DNA from: Aphis gossypii
Taxonomy: Eukaryota > Arthropoda > Insecta > Hemiptera > Aphididae
NCBI RefSeq assembly: GCF_020184175.1
Contig: NW_026083125.1
Coordinates: 1-64,000 of the forward strand
Direction of reading: 5' to 3'
DNA: 64,000 nt
Shown in pieces: positions 23,716 to 35,791 of this stretch. Made by a program: the position numbers and the translations under genes. Each line of letters starts with the position of its first letter. Position 1 is the first letter of the stretch. Under the pieces are notes generated by a model that was not told the origin of the DNA, searched no databases, and was given only the letters and a program-made list of their open reading frames with translations.

Positions 23716-23765
23716 TTAAACCTAATAAATATAATAAAATACAAATAAATTATGTTAAAAAAAGT
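23716..23765. repeat. ~50-bp duplicated sequence (copy 2)
   Basis: Copy of 20245-20300, starting exactly at the base outside the Helitron 5' end. Confidence 0.6.
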
Positions 23766-24325
23766 AGTAACTGGGTCCCTGGGGGGCCACCACCGCCACC
23801 GCCACCGCCACTCACGCGACCTACCACTCACCCAAGTTACCGCCACTCGCTACCCAGCCATGGTTAGCGCCGCCGTCACACCACCTCCCGCCCTGCCATA
23901 GATGCTGCAACCGGACACTGCCCAGCCGTTATCTTGTAGTACACATTATCTTTATACCTATATTATATACTTAAACATATATCTATAAACCTATATACGT
24001 ACAAAACACAAATGCATGAACCTATGTATACATGTGCATATCCCTGCAACAGGATAGTATAGTTTCTGCAAGCACATCACAAATCTTTACATGCCAATTA
24101 TGCACGTAATGTGAAATCCAAACATTGTAAGATGTTTTTTCACATACATATTTTTTTTACTTAGATTTTTTATTCAGCATTTCCATACACTTAAAATAAT
24201 GTGATTTAAAATAATCATAGATTATTGAATCAGTATGAAACAAATTTGTCATGAGAAGGTTTAGTGTCATTTCATAATGTTTAATTTAGCAGTCTTTTTT
24301 TTTTTTATTTCTTTATTAATAATAG
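23766..24325. other. GC-rich CCACCG tract followed by A+T-rich spacer
   Basis: At 23786-23930 a C-rich, CCACCGCCACCG-like low-complexity tract stands out against the A+T-rich background. It is open in some frames but has no domain signal. The rest up to 24325 holds no gene I can support. Confidence 0.5.
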
Positions 24326-24768
24326 AGAATTTTCAAGACATAAAAAAAACAACAACAACAACAACAACAATAATGCATTTGATACTCCAAATCAGGATTT
24401 ACCTCCAATGTAAGTTTAATGTTATTTTATTTTATTATTAGTTTATTTATCATATTCGGTGTTTAGTGTTGATGAACTACCTACGACACCCGTTACAATA
24501 AACGAGGTAAGAATAATGATGGGGGAATTTCTCGAGAACGAGATCAGGAATTTGATGGTTGAAGGTGGATTGCCACAACCTTTCAACCAAAACCGATTAT
24601 TTATAATGTAAGTTTATTATTATTATTATTATTTTTTCTAACATTATAAAAAAAAAATCTTATAGTAGTGATGATGAAGAAATGCCAACTGACGAAGATT
24701 TGAGTGACGACGAAATGTCTGAAACGTTTTCGTCCGTTATTTCAACAGACGACGACGAAGATTTGTGA
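24326..24768 (+). CDS. Spliced small acidic protein, 3' three exons
   Basis: I do not recognise this gene, but the structure is convincing. Exons 24326-24409, 24467-24607 and 24666-24768 are bounded by AG and GTAAGT, both introns are phase 2, and the frame stays open through to TGA. An AATAAA-rich run follows. The first visible exon has a poly-Asn tract (AAC repeat) and ends AFDTPNQDLPP. The second reads VRIMMGEFLENEIRNLMVEG. The third is an acidic tail, SDDEEMPTDEDLSDDEMSET to STDDDEDL. Upstream exons and the start codon were not found. It converges on the minus-strand gene at 24842, with ~70 bp between the stop codons. Confidence 0.6.
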
Positions 24769-24841
24769 TTAAAAAAAATAAAAATAAAATAAAGTTATAG
24801 AATAATCAAGAGTTATATTTTTCATATATATGTAATACGTG

Positions 24842-25418
24842 TTAGGTATTAGATTCAATACAAGCTCTTAACAACATTTTCTCATCATCTGTGTATTCTT
24901 CACCCCAAATATATTTATCAAGGGCTTCAAGACATATATTATCTGAATCTTCGCAACCCCATGGATCGATATCATTTGGTTTATCTATAATAGTAAATAT
25001 TTGTTATGCATAATGCACGGAAAAAACAACATTAAATGAACATACCATTGGTCTGTTGTTGATTAACACAATCATCCGATATATTATGTTAAATGTTTTA
25101 CATCGTTTCTAGTCTATAACAACAACAACAAATATATAGGTATACATGACGATGGTAAGGTAAGTGCTATAATAATATATTTTGTCATACTAACTTTGTC
25201 AACAGAAATATTTTAACCTTGGCTTAATAGATTTTTATAAAACATACGTCTTGGTGTATTTGATAGCTACAAATATAATAAAATGTGTTATTTTTAATAT
25301 ATTATGTATAAGTAATTAAACATACCATTTTATCAAACTCGCCATTCGCTAAAAAGTCGATGAAGCCTGCTGAAACGTCAGGTGTGTTTATAGTAGATAC
25401 TTGGCTGGAGTATGCCAT
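24842..25418 (-). CDS. Small multi-exon gene of unknown function
   Basis: Unrecognised. The first exon (25418-25326) encodes MAYSSQVSTINTPDVSAGF to NGEFDKM and ends at GTATG. A 19-nt micro-exon (25266-25248) follows. A block ending at 25046 reads DDCVNQQQTN. The last exon (24984-24842) reads KPNDIDPWGCEDSDNICLEA and DEKMLLRACIESNT before TAA. The splice into the third block is unresolved because an in-frame TAA lies just upstream, so either a micro-exon is missing from my model or the gene is decaying. It is transcribed divergently from the zinc-finger gene at 25683. Confidence 0.5.
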
Positions 25419-25682
25419 TTTTAAAAACAAATAATTTTTAACACAACTCAACAAACTACACTAACATAATGTACTAAGATTTATCATTAGTACCGATTAT
25501 ATTCCAGTAAAAATTAAAAAACACCAACAAGCATTTTTTTTTTCTCTTGTAACACGATTCTGCTGACATATTTTGTTCTCCTAATTGCATTAGGTTATGG
25601 CACAGTATCACTGATTTAGTGTGGTTTTCGCAGTGATATCGTTCTGGTGTGTTTATTAAAATAATAATAATAATAATACAAA

Positions 25683-25843
25683 ATGTTTAAGTGCGATCAG
25701 TGTCAATGTTTTTTTCTCGCGAAAAGACATTTTAGCTAGGCATTTAAAGCGCCATAATAGTAATAAACCATTTAAGTGTACTATTTGTGGAAATTTATTT
25801 ACTAGAAACGATGCTCTCAAACGGCACATCAAAAGTATTCACG
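25683..25843 (+). CDS. First exon of a C2H2 zinc-finger gene
   Basis: The frame begins MFKCDQCQCFFSREKTF. After a one-base shift it continues LARHLKRHNSNKPFKC and TICGNLFTRNDALKRHIKS, giving two C2H2 fingers (C-x2-C...H-x3-4-H). It ends IHG at a GTGAGT donor. The shift sits in or near a T run, so it may be a sequencing artefact. A DNA-binding role is inferred from the fingers only. No later exon is identifiable before the tandem repeats at 26.2 kb. The 264-bp gap to the divergent gene on the left could hold shared regulatory sequence. Confidence 0.5.
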
Positions 25844-26169
25844 GTGAGTAAATAAAATTTAACGTATAATGTATAATGGTAAATATCCATACGTAATAAT
25901 CACGATTTACATGCGTGTAATTTCTCACAGTCGTACAATATTAGATTTGTATGAGAAAAAAAATGTATTTATTTATTTATCATTATATAATACTAATACA
26001 TGCACCATTAACAATACTACATTTTTGAAAATACGATTATAAATTATTTGGTTGTAGAATATACTACTATTTTGAACATTTTTGCATTCAGTTTCCCGCG
26101 TTTTTATCGTTTATTTTTATCGTCATATAATTCATAGACAGCACAGACTCAGGCATGCAACTAAAACGT

Positions 26170-26580
26170 CCATGAATTTGGGCCACCCACCTTACCTGAT
26201 ATACTTCAAAGGTATATTTAAAAATAGCGAATAATTAGCAAGTAATAGCAAGTTAGTTTTCAAAATTAGCAAGTCATTTTTACATTTTATATGATTCATT
26301 TTTAATTGGGTGGGCCAAGTTCAGGAAGCCCACCCACTTTTTCCGATCCACTCCAAAACCATGCCGAAAAATAGCTAATAATAAGCAAGTTATAGCAAGT
26401 CAGTTTACAAAATTAGCAAGTCAATTTGCAATTAGCAAATTAAAATTTGCACCGGGTGGGCCAAGTTCAGGTAGCCCACCTACTCGTCCGATCTACTCCA
26501 AAACCATGCCGAAAAATAGCTAATAATTGGCAAGTAATAGCAATAGTTTTCAAAATTATCAAATTAAAATTTCGATTTTC
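26170..26580. repeat. Three-copy tandem repeat, unit ~145 bp
   Basis: Units contain GGGTGGGCCAAGTTCAGG, ACTCCAAAACCATGCCGAAA and several TTAGCAAGT motifs. Clear copies start near 26309 and 26453, with a diverged one near 26176. Within each unit the TAGCAAGTAATAGCAAGT sub-motif is itself repeated. Confidence 0.7.
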
Positions 26581-27018
26581 TACATCAGTATATTTTTTGA
26601 CCGGAAAATGAATCTAATTAGTACTTCTAAGAGTTCAAACTAGAAAATTCACAGTAGTTTTCAAAAATACCAGGAAAAACAAAACCTAACCAGTTTCACC
26701 TAAAAGGCTGATCACATTGAAATTCGCTTAACTTATTAGTTAATTATTATTATTATTATTATTATTATATGTATGTATATTGGTTTTTTTCTGATTTTTA
26801 TATTGGGTTTGGATATACCTAATATATTATATAATATTACTAGCTATCGATTCATACACATGATGAAAATTGAAAAGCATTAAACTAACTGTTATAGATT
26901 GTTTTATTGTATATACCTACGAGTAAAAATACAATTTGAGCACTTTGAATATTTAAATATTATTAAAATTAAAAATTTAAGTTTAAAAAAAAATCAAAAA
27001 AGCAATAGGTATATGAAA
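26581..27018. other. A+T-rich spacer with ATT microsatellite
   Basis: A (TTA)n run at about 26744-26767 is the only notable feature. No gene is seen. Confidence 0.5.
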
Positions 27019-27245
27019 TTAATCATTTGTTTCTATATACAAAATTAAATGAGGATTAACTGTTGTTTTTTCAATACTCTTGATTTTTTTAATTTTTTGT
27101 TCCAAATCATTATGTCTTTCCCATTTGCCGTGTGCTCGCCTAACATAAGTCATGTAGTGAAATGAGACATAATGAACAACTGCAACCAAAGCGTATCTAA
27201 AAAATTATTGTTTATAATTATTTTTAAATAATTAATAATTATTGT

Positions 27246-27434
27246 CAATGGTTCCTACATGTTTTCCACGAAGCAGTGCATGTATAATATTATAAGGCCT
27301 CAACATTTGTTTTTTGATGTTTGATTCAAATAATTTTTTTTTAATGCTGTAGGTAACTAGTTATAAGCTATAATTCTTTGAAACTAGTGAATGTGCACCG
27401 GATGCACAGTGTGTACTCAACGTGGGAACCATTG
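27246..27434. mobile_element. MITE in the intron of the USP-like part
   Basis: CAATGGTTCC at 27246 and its inverse GGAACCATTG ending at 27434 form 10-bp terminal inverted repeats inside the intron. The internal stretch TTCCTACATGTTTTCCACGA to GCAGTGCATG recurs inverted at about 40022-40058. There is no coding capacity. Confidence 0.5.
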
Positions 27435-28379
27435 ATTATTATAAAATTATGTTTTTTATGCTTACTTTTTAAATTTTAAATCAATTTTTACAGGAATTTC
27501 ATTTAAATGACATGAATATGTTTTCGAGTTCAATGATAGTGTATCAGCTTCAATAAAAATGTGATTTCCCAAATGTATGTTTGTGCTTAATATCCCGTTG
27601 CATTTATTGTTTGAACAAGTCGTGGTTTTTGATCGTAAATATTTTTCTACTAAATTTTGGAGATAAGAAAAGCTTTTAGTATGAATTTTATTTAAGTTAT
27701 TTAATATTATTGTGGCCGAGTTTCTTGTTCTGTTTTCCTCAAAACAATTTGTATTTGAAAACTTTATAATTTGTATGGAACTTGGATCGTCTTTTAAATA
27801 GTCTTGAACAACTTTAATGATATTACATTCAGCATTGAGAGTATTCACTGCTGGAATACAAGTTGAAATATCAAAATATGGTAGAAGTAATTTTAATCTC
27901 TGGTTATAAATTGTTTTTGAAGAACCATGAAGGCCAAGCTCTTTAGCAAGATTTAAGAATTCATTCTTTGATTTATTTATATATGAAGCATATTTTTCAT
28001 AGTCTATATATGCAACTGCTACCGCAACTATTACTGAATCAAATGGACAAGTATTACTAACTACATATGTTTTTTTGTTAAACTTACACACTGGAGCTAT
28101 ATTTCCATTTAATATGACCGATGTTAAATGAGATCGCATTCTGGATCTATTTAGTATAAGATCGATTTCAGGACATGTATTTATAAATTTTGTTTGTCTT
28201 TTATTATTTTTTCCGTATTGATTGCATTATTTCTTGGATTTTTTAATGGTCCAGTTATAATTGTTTTATAGCCTCCCCGTCTTTCTTCTTCGTCGACTGT
28301 TAATGTACTACTAAATGAATATGTTGGTGATAATCTTTGTGTTATGTCTTTTTCATAATCATAATCATATTTTTCATTG

Positions 28380-28610
28380 TTGTTGCATTTATTTATATCC
28401 ATACTGTCACTGATATCTTCGGCCGTCAGACTTCCAAATGAACATGCTGGTGACATTATTGGTGTTACCGGTTGATTCGATTCTTTATTTATGTTCATAC
28501 CATCACTGAAATCTTGATGATTTATTTTATCATTAAACTCAATCCCCGTTAAATCTCCGGCAGTTAAACTGCCAAATGAACATGCTGGTGACATTATTGG
28601 TGTTATAGAT
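28380..28610 (-). repeat. Internal coding duplication (TPIMSPACSFGSLTA)
   Basis: Within the transposase pseudogene the peptide TPIMSPACSFGSLTAxD occurs twice about 40 residues apart, with a weaker third version (RLSPTYSFSSTLT). This is a low-complexity linker repeat between the catalytic part and the USP-like domain. Confidence 0.7.
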
Positions 28611-30778
28611 TTATCTGATTCTTTAACTTTATTACTCTTGTTGTCCTTCACTTCATTAATACTGCTAATTTTATATTCTTCGAGTTGACTACTGCGTGCA
28701 ATTTTCATTGTACTCTCAATACTCATTAGATGCGTGACAAGAAAACGACCAACTGCCATGGGCATTGTTTTGTGTTTTAATATATTATTTTTAAGTAAGG
28801 CGAAATCTCCTTCAACTGATGCAGATGATGCATTTGTGTAAGGAGATTTAAAAATCGAACACATAATATTTGACCATAATGGAAAGTCTTTACATAGTCT
28901 CAATACATTTTTTGTGAAATCAGGTAAATAATAAGGACTGATTCTATCACCTTCCACTAATGAGTAAGAAATACTTTGGGTTTTTATTCGATTTAAAAAT
29001 TCATTAATTTTTGAATTTTCTTGTTCATTTGTATTAAAAACATCAATTTCCTCATCTGAATTATCTGAAATTGAAAAATTGTTATCTGAAGTATATTTTG
29101 ACAAAATATTTTCATTGATTGTTTATTTGTTTATTGATTGATATTTTCTTATTTTGTTGAGTAATCGTATTCTGGCTTCCTCAGCTGGACATTTATTAAA
29201 ACTTCCCATTTGTTCACCCTAGGTTTGGCTTATAGATACTGTTAAAATATCTAGTAAAACATTTTCAAATTCTTCTAAGCAATTTGCTCGTACTAACAAC
29301 ATAACACATCAAACATAAAATTCCTTTAAACGGTAATTTTTTGTGCCTGTTAAACATTTCCAGCGACAAACTAGTTTCACTAAATGAGCTATGTCAATTC
29401 GTATATAACAAGGAGGTAAACTATCAGATTTGTAGTACAAAATGTTGAAGCATTTCTCTACATAATCGTATAGCGTAATTCCATTACAAAATGCCCTCGA
29501 AATTGCACCCAACAATGCTTTAGAATAGTCACATGCAGTTTCTTGTGGTATTGGAACACCGTCTTTAAGCCATTGTGCTAACCAGTAAAAAATAGTAAGC
29601 GTATCATGTTGCTCACTCACCATTTGTGTGACTGGAACTTGGTAACAATTCGTATTTAACACTGCTTCATACAATAATATGTGACCCGATAAAATACCTT
29701 GCTTAGTTCTGTTTATTTTTTTTATCAAGCCTCCTGTTGCGTCAATCGATAAACGGCAATACGATTTTTGAACATGCTTATATATAACAAGTTGCGAAGG
29801 CATCCAATATAGAACAAATAGTTTGGCTGCAGACATTGTATGGATTGAGCCTGCATATTTCCCATATTTTAGTTCAATAAGTGACTTTATTGGACAGTTT
29901 TCCGTGATTCCTAAAGAACTGTCAATAAATTGTTGTTCACACTTCCATAGCACGGAATTTTTATAAATATTGGGCGGTAAATGATCACCAAAATCAATAG
30001 ATGAAACGGCTTGTCTTCGCCAATTTCCGACAGTATCTTTCGATAATGCTTTTCTGACAATTGATCGTTTATATCCGTTCAGGGGCCTTTTTGAATAATG
30101 TTCTTCCCAAGAACCCCTTGTATCTCTGGTTTCTATGAATAACTTTAACGGAAACCCTTCTTGAGGTTTACGATCTGACCAACCATGTAAATATACTCCG
30201 CAATCCTTACATTTTCCTTGAAATGTAAGATAATGTTCAGAACTAGAAGAATTATATATACGACATCTTTTGTATATGTATGTACATGGCATTTTATAAT
30301 TCTTCAGAAACTCATCATTAATTATGTTTGTCCAGATACCAGGCTTTAATGTAGTGTACGCCTTTTTTTTACTTTTTTTCCCATACAAAACAGTAGTTGG
30401 TTTCATTTTAATAAATTAACGGTAAGAAATATTAATACTGAAGCATTTAATATTTTTTTTAATATTAATTGAAGAATTAGATATTGATGATTCTAAACTT
30501 TCATCATCTGATTTGTTTTTAATTATTATAGATGACTGTTGAATATTTTGAAAATGTTCACTATTTTTCAAACGTGATAACCACGAATGGTGATTTTGGT
30601 ATACAGAAATGTATAAGCTATGTGTGGTTATTTTACCATCCAAACCGTTGCTAATAGTAGACCAAATATTAGAAGTGTAAGGCATTAAGTTACCATTTGA
30701 ATCAAATAATTCATCTCGAACATCTTCCAGTGCTTTAAAAACATCATCATGCGGTATTTTAGGTTTAGGACCACGAGG

Positions 30779-31231
30779 CTATTAAACAAAATTCATTTTA
30801 CTTTTTAATTTTTATTAATTAATTTTATGAAGTTATACAATATACAGGATATTAATATATCTTACTTTTAAAGGTAATTTTTATAAACATATAACTCATA
30901 AATATAATTTATAATACTGATTAATAAGTTATTAGAAATAATAGAAATGATAAGTAAAATGTTATTTATATTAAGATGAACGTGTTGTTGTTACCATTTG
31001 CTGAGTCTTAATTTTTTTTCTATTAAACTTAATTTTATAAAATGGCAATTTCCAAGTGTTTTGTTGTAAATATTGAATACTATTAGCAATATTAAAGATA
31101 ATATTATAGTGCATATTTATGGAAATTAAGTAGCTACTACAAAATTTCAACACAAATCATAATACATAAAATAGTAATGATCATAGTCCATGAGAACAAA
31201 ATATAATATTTAAATATTAGAATATTAAATA
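30779..31231. other. No gene seen
   Basis: A+T-rich sequence upstream of the MULE-like pseudogene; the 60-codon frame at 30971-31153 has no family signal. Earlier exons of that gene could lie here but I cannot identify them. Confidence 0.4.
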
Positions 31232-32122
31232 TACAGGGTGATTTTTTTATCAAGCAACACTCATTATTTCAAAAAGTATTAACTTTTTTCAATTTTTTTT
31301 TTCTTCAAAATTTTAGATTTACACTGTTCTAGAATTGTAGAACTCTTTATTATTTTTCGCTCTTATATTTATTAGGTAAACCACTATCAACTTCTGATTT
31401 TCAAATACTTTAAATTTTATAAATTAAAAACTCTATTTTTTTTATGAATTATCACGTTAAAATTTTCATTTTTCGTCAATCCGTTGATGAGATATAGCCC
31501 CTCAAAGTTAGGTAGTTTTGGGAAAGTTAGCGCAGTTCGCCCCACAAAGGTGATTACTGATTGATCATAATAAAACTTATCAGTTATAAAGACCAGAAGT
31601 TATACCTATTATGTAGTAAATCCGTTATCATTCGACCCAAGTTATAGCGATTATCTGATCCTACCTACCTACAATAACATATGATTATTAGGTACCTATA
31701 ACTAATTGGACTGCTACTGTCGATTATCGCTTCCGATCCCAATTAATCTCTTTTCTAAGTGCGTTGAAAATGAACTTTATAATATAGTATTATTGTTCAA
31801 ATTTCATAATTCATATGAAATATGATTATATCATACTAGCAAGTTGAAATAAATAAAAATATTATACATAGGCACGAATTCAATAAAATAAATATTTAAT
31901 AGACTAAACAAAATTTATGAACATTTTTAAATTTAAAGTAGATAATTACTAAATAGTTCCACAATATATTATTATAATACGGTACTAATAATTTTGTTTA
32001 AACTATGATAAATTATTTGTACATGCAATACCTAATTTTAAGTTATTTTCAAGATATTGATATTAATGCTTTAAATATTATAATTTAAAATAAAAATTAA
32101 TAATAATAAAAACTTTCTCTTT

Positions 32123-32940
32123 ATGAGCTGCCACATGAGCCACTACTATTTTCTCCCCATGTTCAATTGGGTCATCAATTTTCTGACCTTTCCTCCAATG
32201 ATTTCAAATCGATGTCTTACTCCTCGGTTAATGCAGCTTTTTCAAACTATCTTAATATACAGTTTCCCGACTTTATTGTTATCTATACGGATGGAACTGT
32301 ATCACCTCTTTCTGCAGGTTATGCTTTCCACATTCCAAAATTACATTTATCTTTCACAAATAACCTCCCTCCATCGTCTTCCTCCTTCTCAGCTGAGTGC
32401 TATGCTATCATCGAAGCCCTAACATTAATTCTTAACTTTTCCCCAAATAAATATTTAATAGCCACTGATTCTATGTCCTGCCTACAATCCTTAGTTTCTA
32501 ACCCTTTCAACTCTCAAATCTCCCCTCTCATTCTTCGTATTAAATCACTTGTTTTCAACCTCAACCAATCTAAGGTAAGATTGCTGATAATTTGGCTAAA
32601 TCCTCCTCCCGTCTAATTTGTCTCTCTCTTATACCTCTACCACATTCTGATTTTATTCCGTTTTTAAAACACTACCAATTTAGCCTATGGTCTTCCCTTT
32701 GGCATAACTTACCTGCTGAGTTTGCTTCGAGATACAGACATATAACGCCTAATATAAAAAAAAAACCTGGTTTAATAATTTAAACTTACAAATATCCCAT
32801 ATAGTTCAGTATAACCGTTTACGGATAGGACATTCATTATTATTTAGTCACTCTTTCAAACTTGGATTAAACGACTCGCCACTTTGTACACTTTGCAAAA
32901 AGCTAAAAAATTACATTAAAAACTAGGTATTTGACATTTT
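32123..32940 (+). pseudogene. LINE RNase H domain fragment
   Basis: Overlapping frames read IVIYTDGTVSPLSAGYAF (RNase H first Asp), SSSFSAECYAIIEALTLIL (Glu), YLIATDSMSCLQSL (Asp), then ADNLAKSSSRL, and after a gap YNRLRIGHSLLFSHSF with SPLCTLCKK. This order is RNase H followed by the C-terminal Cys motif of I-like LINEs. Multiple frame changes show decay. It lies inside the long-armed element. Confidence 0.75.
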
Positions 32941-32964
32941 GTTGTATGAACTATTATAGGATAT

Positions 32965-33085
32965 TGAACTGTTAAATATTTGGGAAAGGAAGATTCCACG
33001 TAAAGACAAAAAGATTTGTAGTAAGGATTTTGTTTGTGCACTTCATTTTCAAATAAATGATATTGAAATTATTACCTTTGTAATG
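32965..33085 (+). pseudogene. THAP-domain scrap
   Basis: The translation WERKIPRKDKKICSKDFVCA followed by LHFQINDIE matches the second half of a THAP zinc finger (W, IPR, and VCxxHF). THAP domains head P-element-type and other transposases. No following transposase was found. Confidence 0.5.
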
Positions 33086-33984
33086 ATTTGTGTATCTTTA
33101 AATGCAATATTGCTATAATTTTCAACTGTCAACTTATATATGGGCAGTTGAATAAAATGTTTCATATACCATTATATATGTATAGGCGCACACAGGTATT
33201 TTTCATCTTAAATGAAATATTTATTTATTTATACATGACGATTTAATGAAAATAATGCATTATTGCATAGTGGTTATAATGCTAAATTATTGAAATTTGA
33301 AATATTGAATAACAACCGGCCTCCGATGTTTGTGGTGCCCCCTGTGGATATTATTTAAACATACAATTTCCCAAACTCTTAAACTGACAAAACTGTACAA
33401 ATTACAAATTTTATTTACACTTAGGTTAAAAATAAACATTAACACAAAATAAACACTATCAACTTATCGTATAATTATTATTATTATAAATAATAACCTA
33501 ACCTATACACTTATAGAACAAGGTTTAAGTAGTGAGTTCTTATGTTCTAATTAACATGTAGAGAGAATAAAAAAAAAAATCGTTTATTTTTATTTAGGTA
33601 TAACGATTTACATAAATACAAACTAGGTAACTCCTGTCCATTTGGAGTTAAGAATGCATATACACGGCTGTTAATTCAGTTTAATTGTAATTTGTAATAT
33701 TGTAAACGTAGAAGTTAACATGTTCATACTTATCAAAAATATAATACATATACTTTAATACAGGTTGAATCACAAATATTTACTTGCTTTATAACATGCT
33801 AGGTAATAACAGGTAAAAATTTAATATTACATATCACCACTCTCCGCTACACCATGGATCGTTGATATCGAATTCATTACTATTATAGCTACTGGACTTA
33901 ACAAATAAAAATCCCAATTCTGACTAATACTAATTAGTACTGATGTATAACACTTAAAAACTTTCTAAAACCAACCAACTTTGA
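33086..33984. other. Non-coding interior of the long-armed element
   Basis: No gene is seen. The sequence is A+T-rich with no repeat I could pair. Confidence 0.45.
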
Positions 33985-34289
33985 GCAGCTATAACTCGCC
34001 GACGGATCAATGAAAGTTAAAATTTTAACGTGAAAATTCATGAAAAAAATGGCTTTATTATTTATGCAATTATTAATATAGGTTGTCATTTGAAAATCAA
34101 AAGTTGATAGTTATTTTACTATTAAATATAAGAGCGAAAAAAATTAAAATTTTATACAGTTGTAGAAAATCATGTAGGTATCTAAAAATTTGAAAACAAA
34201 AAAATGAAAAAAAATCTATACTTTTTGAAATAATGAGTGTTGTTTGATAAAAAAATCACTCTGTATAAACCAAGTTCTAATCGTTCTAA

Positions 34290-35480
34290 TCTTATCCTAA
34301 GCTAGTTAGAATTATGGGGGAGGGGTGAAAGTAATCAAAACACATTTAGTTGTTTTATAATTATTGTAAGCTAAATTTATGAAAAATTTTGTACTAAATT
34401 TTCAACTCTTAGCTACTTATACAAAAAATTTGATGAATTATAACTACAAAATAATTTGCAAATATTCATGATTTTGACGAATTCTTGTCAATATTTGAAC
34501 TTCAAATACTACTAAAAAAAAAAATGCTCCTATGTATTCTTATAATTTTTTAATCACTATAAGAATAACTTATAAGGAAATTTGTATTAAATTTTCAACA
34601 TTTTTTGGTCATCCAAAATATTTTTATCGACACTTCAAAAAAAAATGCTCATAAAAATCGAAAATTTCAGTGGTTTACAAATAACTAAAAAAAAGTCAAC
34701 AATTTTTGAAAATTTAACTGTATATAGATTATATAACAAAAACGGTGGGTGACCGAAAAAACTTGAAAATTCAATACAAAGTTTCACATAAGTCATTCTT
34801 ATTGTTGTTTAAAAAAAAAAACAAAAATCGTTGGTCATAATTTTTTTTTAAGCGTTTATAGTTCAAACTTTTACGAAATATGTCATAATCGATAATAGAA
34901 AATAGGATCGAAAATAGATTTGTTGCGCCTTGTTGACTAATTTAATTAAATAATATATTGCTATTATAAGTAGGTATTTTATGAAATTTGAAATAAATCA
35001 TGTATTATCTTTATTAATAAATAATATGATGGTAGAAAAAATGTCAAAATAAAAAAGTTTCGGAAAAGAAGTACAAATTAAAATATTTTAAATAACACAT
35101 ATAGGTACCTAATCACTCTGTATGATAATATGTTATGACATATGAATCATGAAATAAACGTTACAAAAATAACTATAAAAAAAAGTATAAAAATAAAATA
35201 AATAATTTGAAGTTAACATTTTGTGCTGTAACTTTTAAAAAATTGTTAAATTCTATTTTATTAGCATTTGAAATTCAAATATTGACAAAAATTCGTAAAA
35301 ATCAAGCAAATTATTTTGTAATTAAAAATGTATAAAAAATTTGTATAAGTAGCTAAGAGTAAACAATTTAATACAAGATTTTCCCTAAGTTTGGCTTAAA
35401 ATAACTATAATTTGTAAAAAAATTAAATTTTGGTGTATATATAGTGACATACTATAGGTACTGCAGAGCGTTACTCACGT
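34290..35480. repeat. Foldback repeat, arms ~34340-34520 and ~35230-35430
   Basis: The left arm contains TTTTCAACTCTTAGCTACTT and TTGTCAATATTTGAACTTCA. The right arm carries the inverse of the same order (AAGTAGCTAAGAGTAAACAA, TTGAAATTCAAATATTGACA). A third copy of the AGCTAAGAG segment occurs at about 62050. It is non-coding. Confidence 0.6.
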
Positions 35481-35791
35481 CTTGATCACTTTTTTATTTT
35501 TATTTTTTATTAAAAGAATCTTAATAATAACATCTAATTAATTACTACAGGCCTGTCCTACACAATTCTGCATATTATTAGATAATTTATAACATTGTTT
35601 TATACTGCAACTTGCAAGTAGTGCAAGATAAAATTAATATTAGTTTATAAAATGTCATTATGATTGTTGACTACAATATATTAAATGTAGTTTATTTGTA
35701 TAAATTATTAATTAGATACCTATATATTGTATATTAATATTAATTCAGGCATTTAGGTCCTAATAGTTACATGGGCTCTATAATATTTGAT

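Larger units (their letters stand above)
27019..30778 (-). pseudogene. MULE-like DDE transposase with C-terminal USP-type domain
   Basis: One long minus-strand reading frame, broken by stops, runs from an AG acceptor at 30778. N-terminus: GPKPKIPHDDVFKALEDVRD, a DNA-binding-type domain. Next is a Cys-rich patch (CKDCGVYLHGWSD), then the catalytic core: SIDATGGLIKKI (first Asp), MVSEQHDTLTIFYWL, and CDYSKALLGAISRAF (second Asp). Around 28750-28900 it reads ASSASVEGDFALLKNNILKH. The last part has SNTCPFDSVIVAVAVAY, and after an intron (27456-27197) YALVAVVHYVSFHYMTYVRR and GKWERHNDL. These match the Cys and His boxes of ubiquitin-specific proteases. In-frame stops lie at about 30418, 29308, 29220 and 29130, and a frame change near 28190. 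It is not functional here. A second copy starts at 63495. Confidence 0.7.
31234..34263. mobile_element. DNA element with long inverted arms (CAGGGTGATTT ends)
   Basis: Left end CAGGGTGATTTTTTTATCA (31234) and right end, inverted, CAGAGTGATTTTTTTATCA (34263) are flanked on both sides by TATA, a TA or TATA duplication. The inverted arms extend about 280 bp (31234-31520 and 33985-34263) with moderate divergence, including shared TCATTATTTCAAAAAGTAT and CACGTTAAAATTTT. No transposase is recognisable; the interior holds a LINE scrap and a THAP-like scrap. A Tc1/mariner-type origin is possible from the TA target, but unproven. Confidence 0.65.

Noticed and set aside
23786..23930. GC-rich tract as a CpG island or Pro/His-rich coding exon
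   Set aside because: It is a low-complexity CCACCG-like tract with no splice or start signals.
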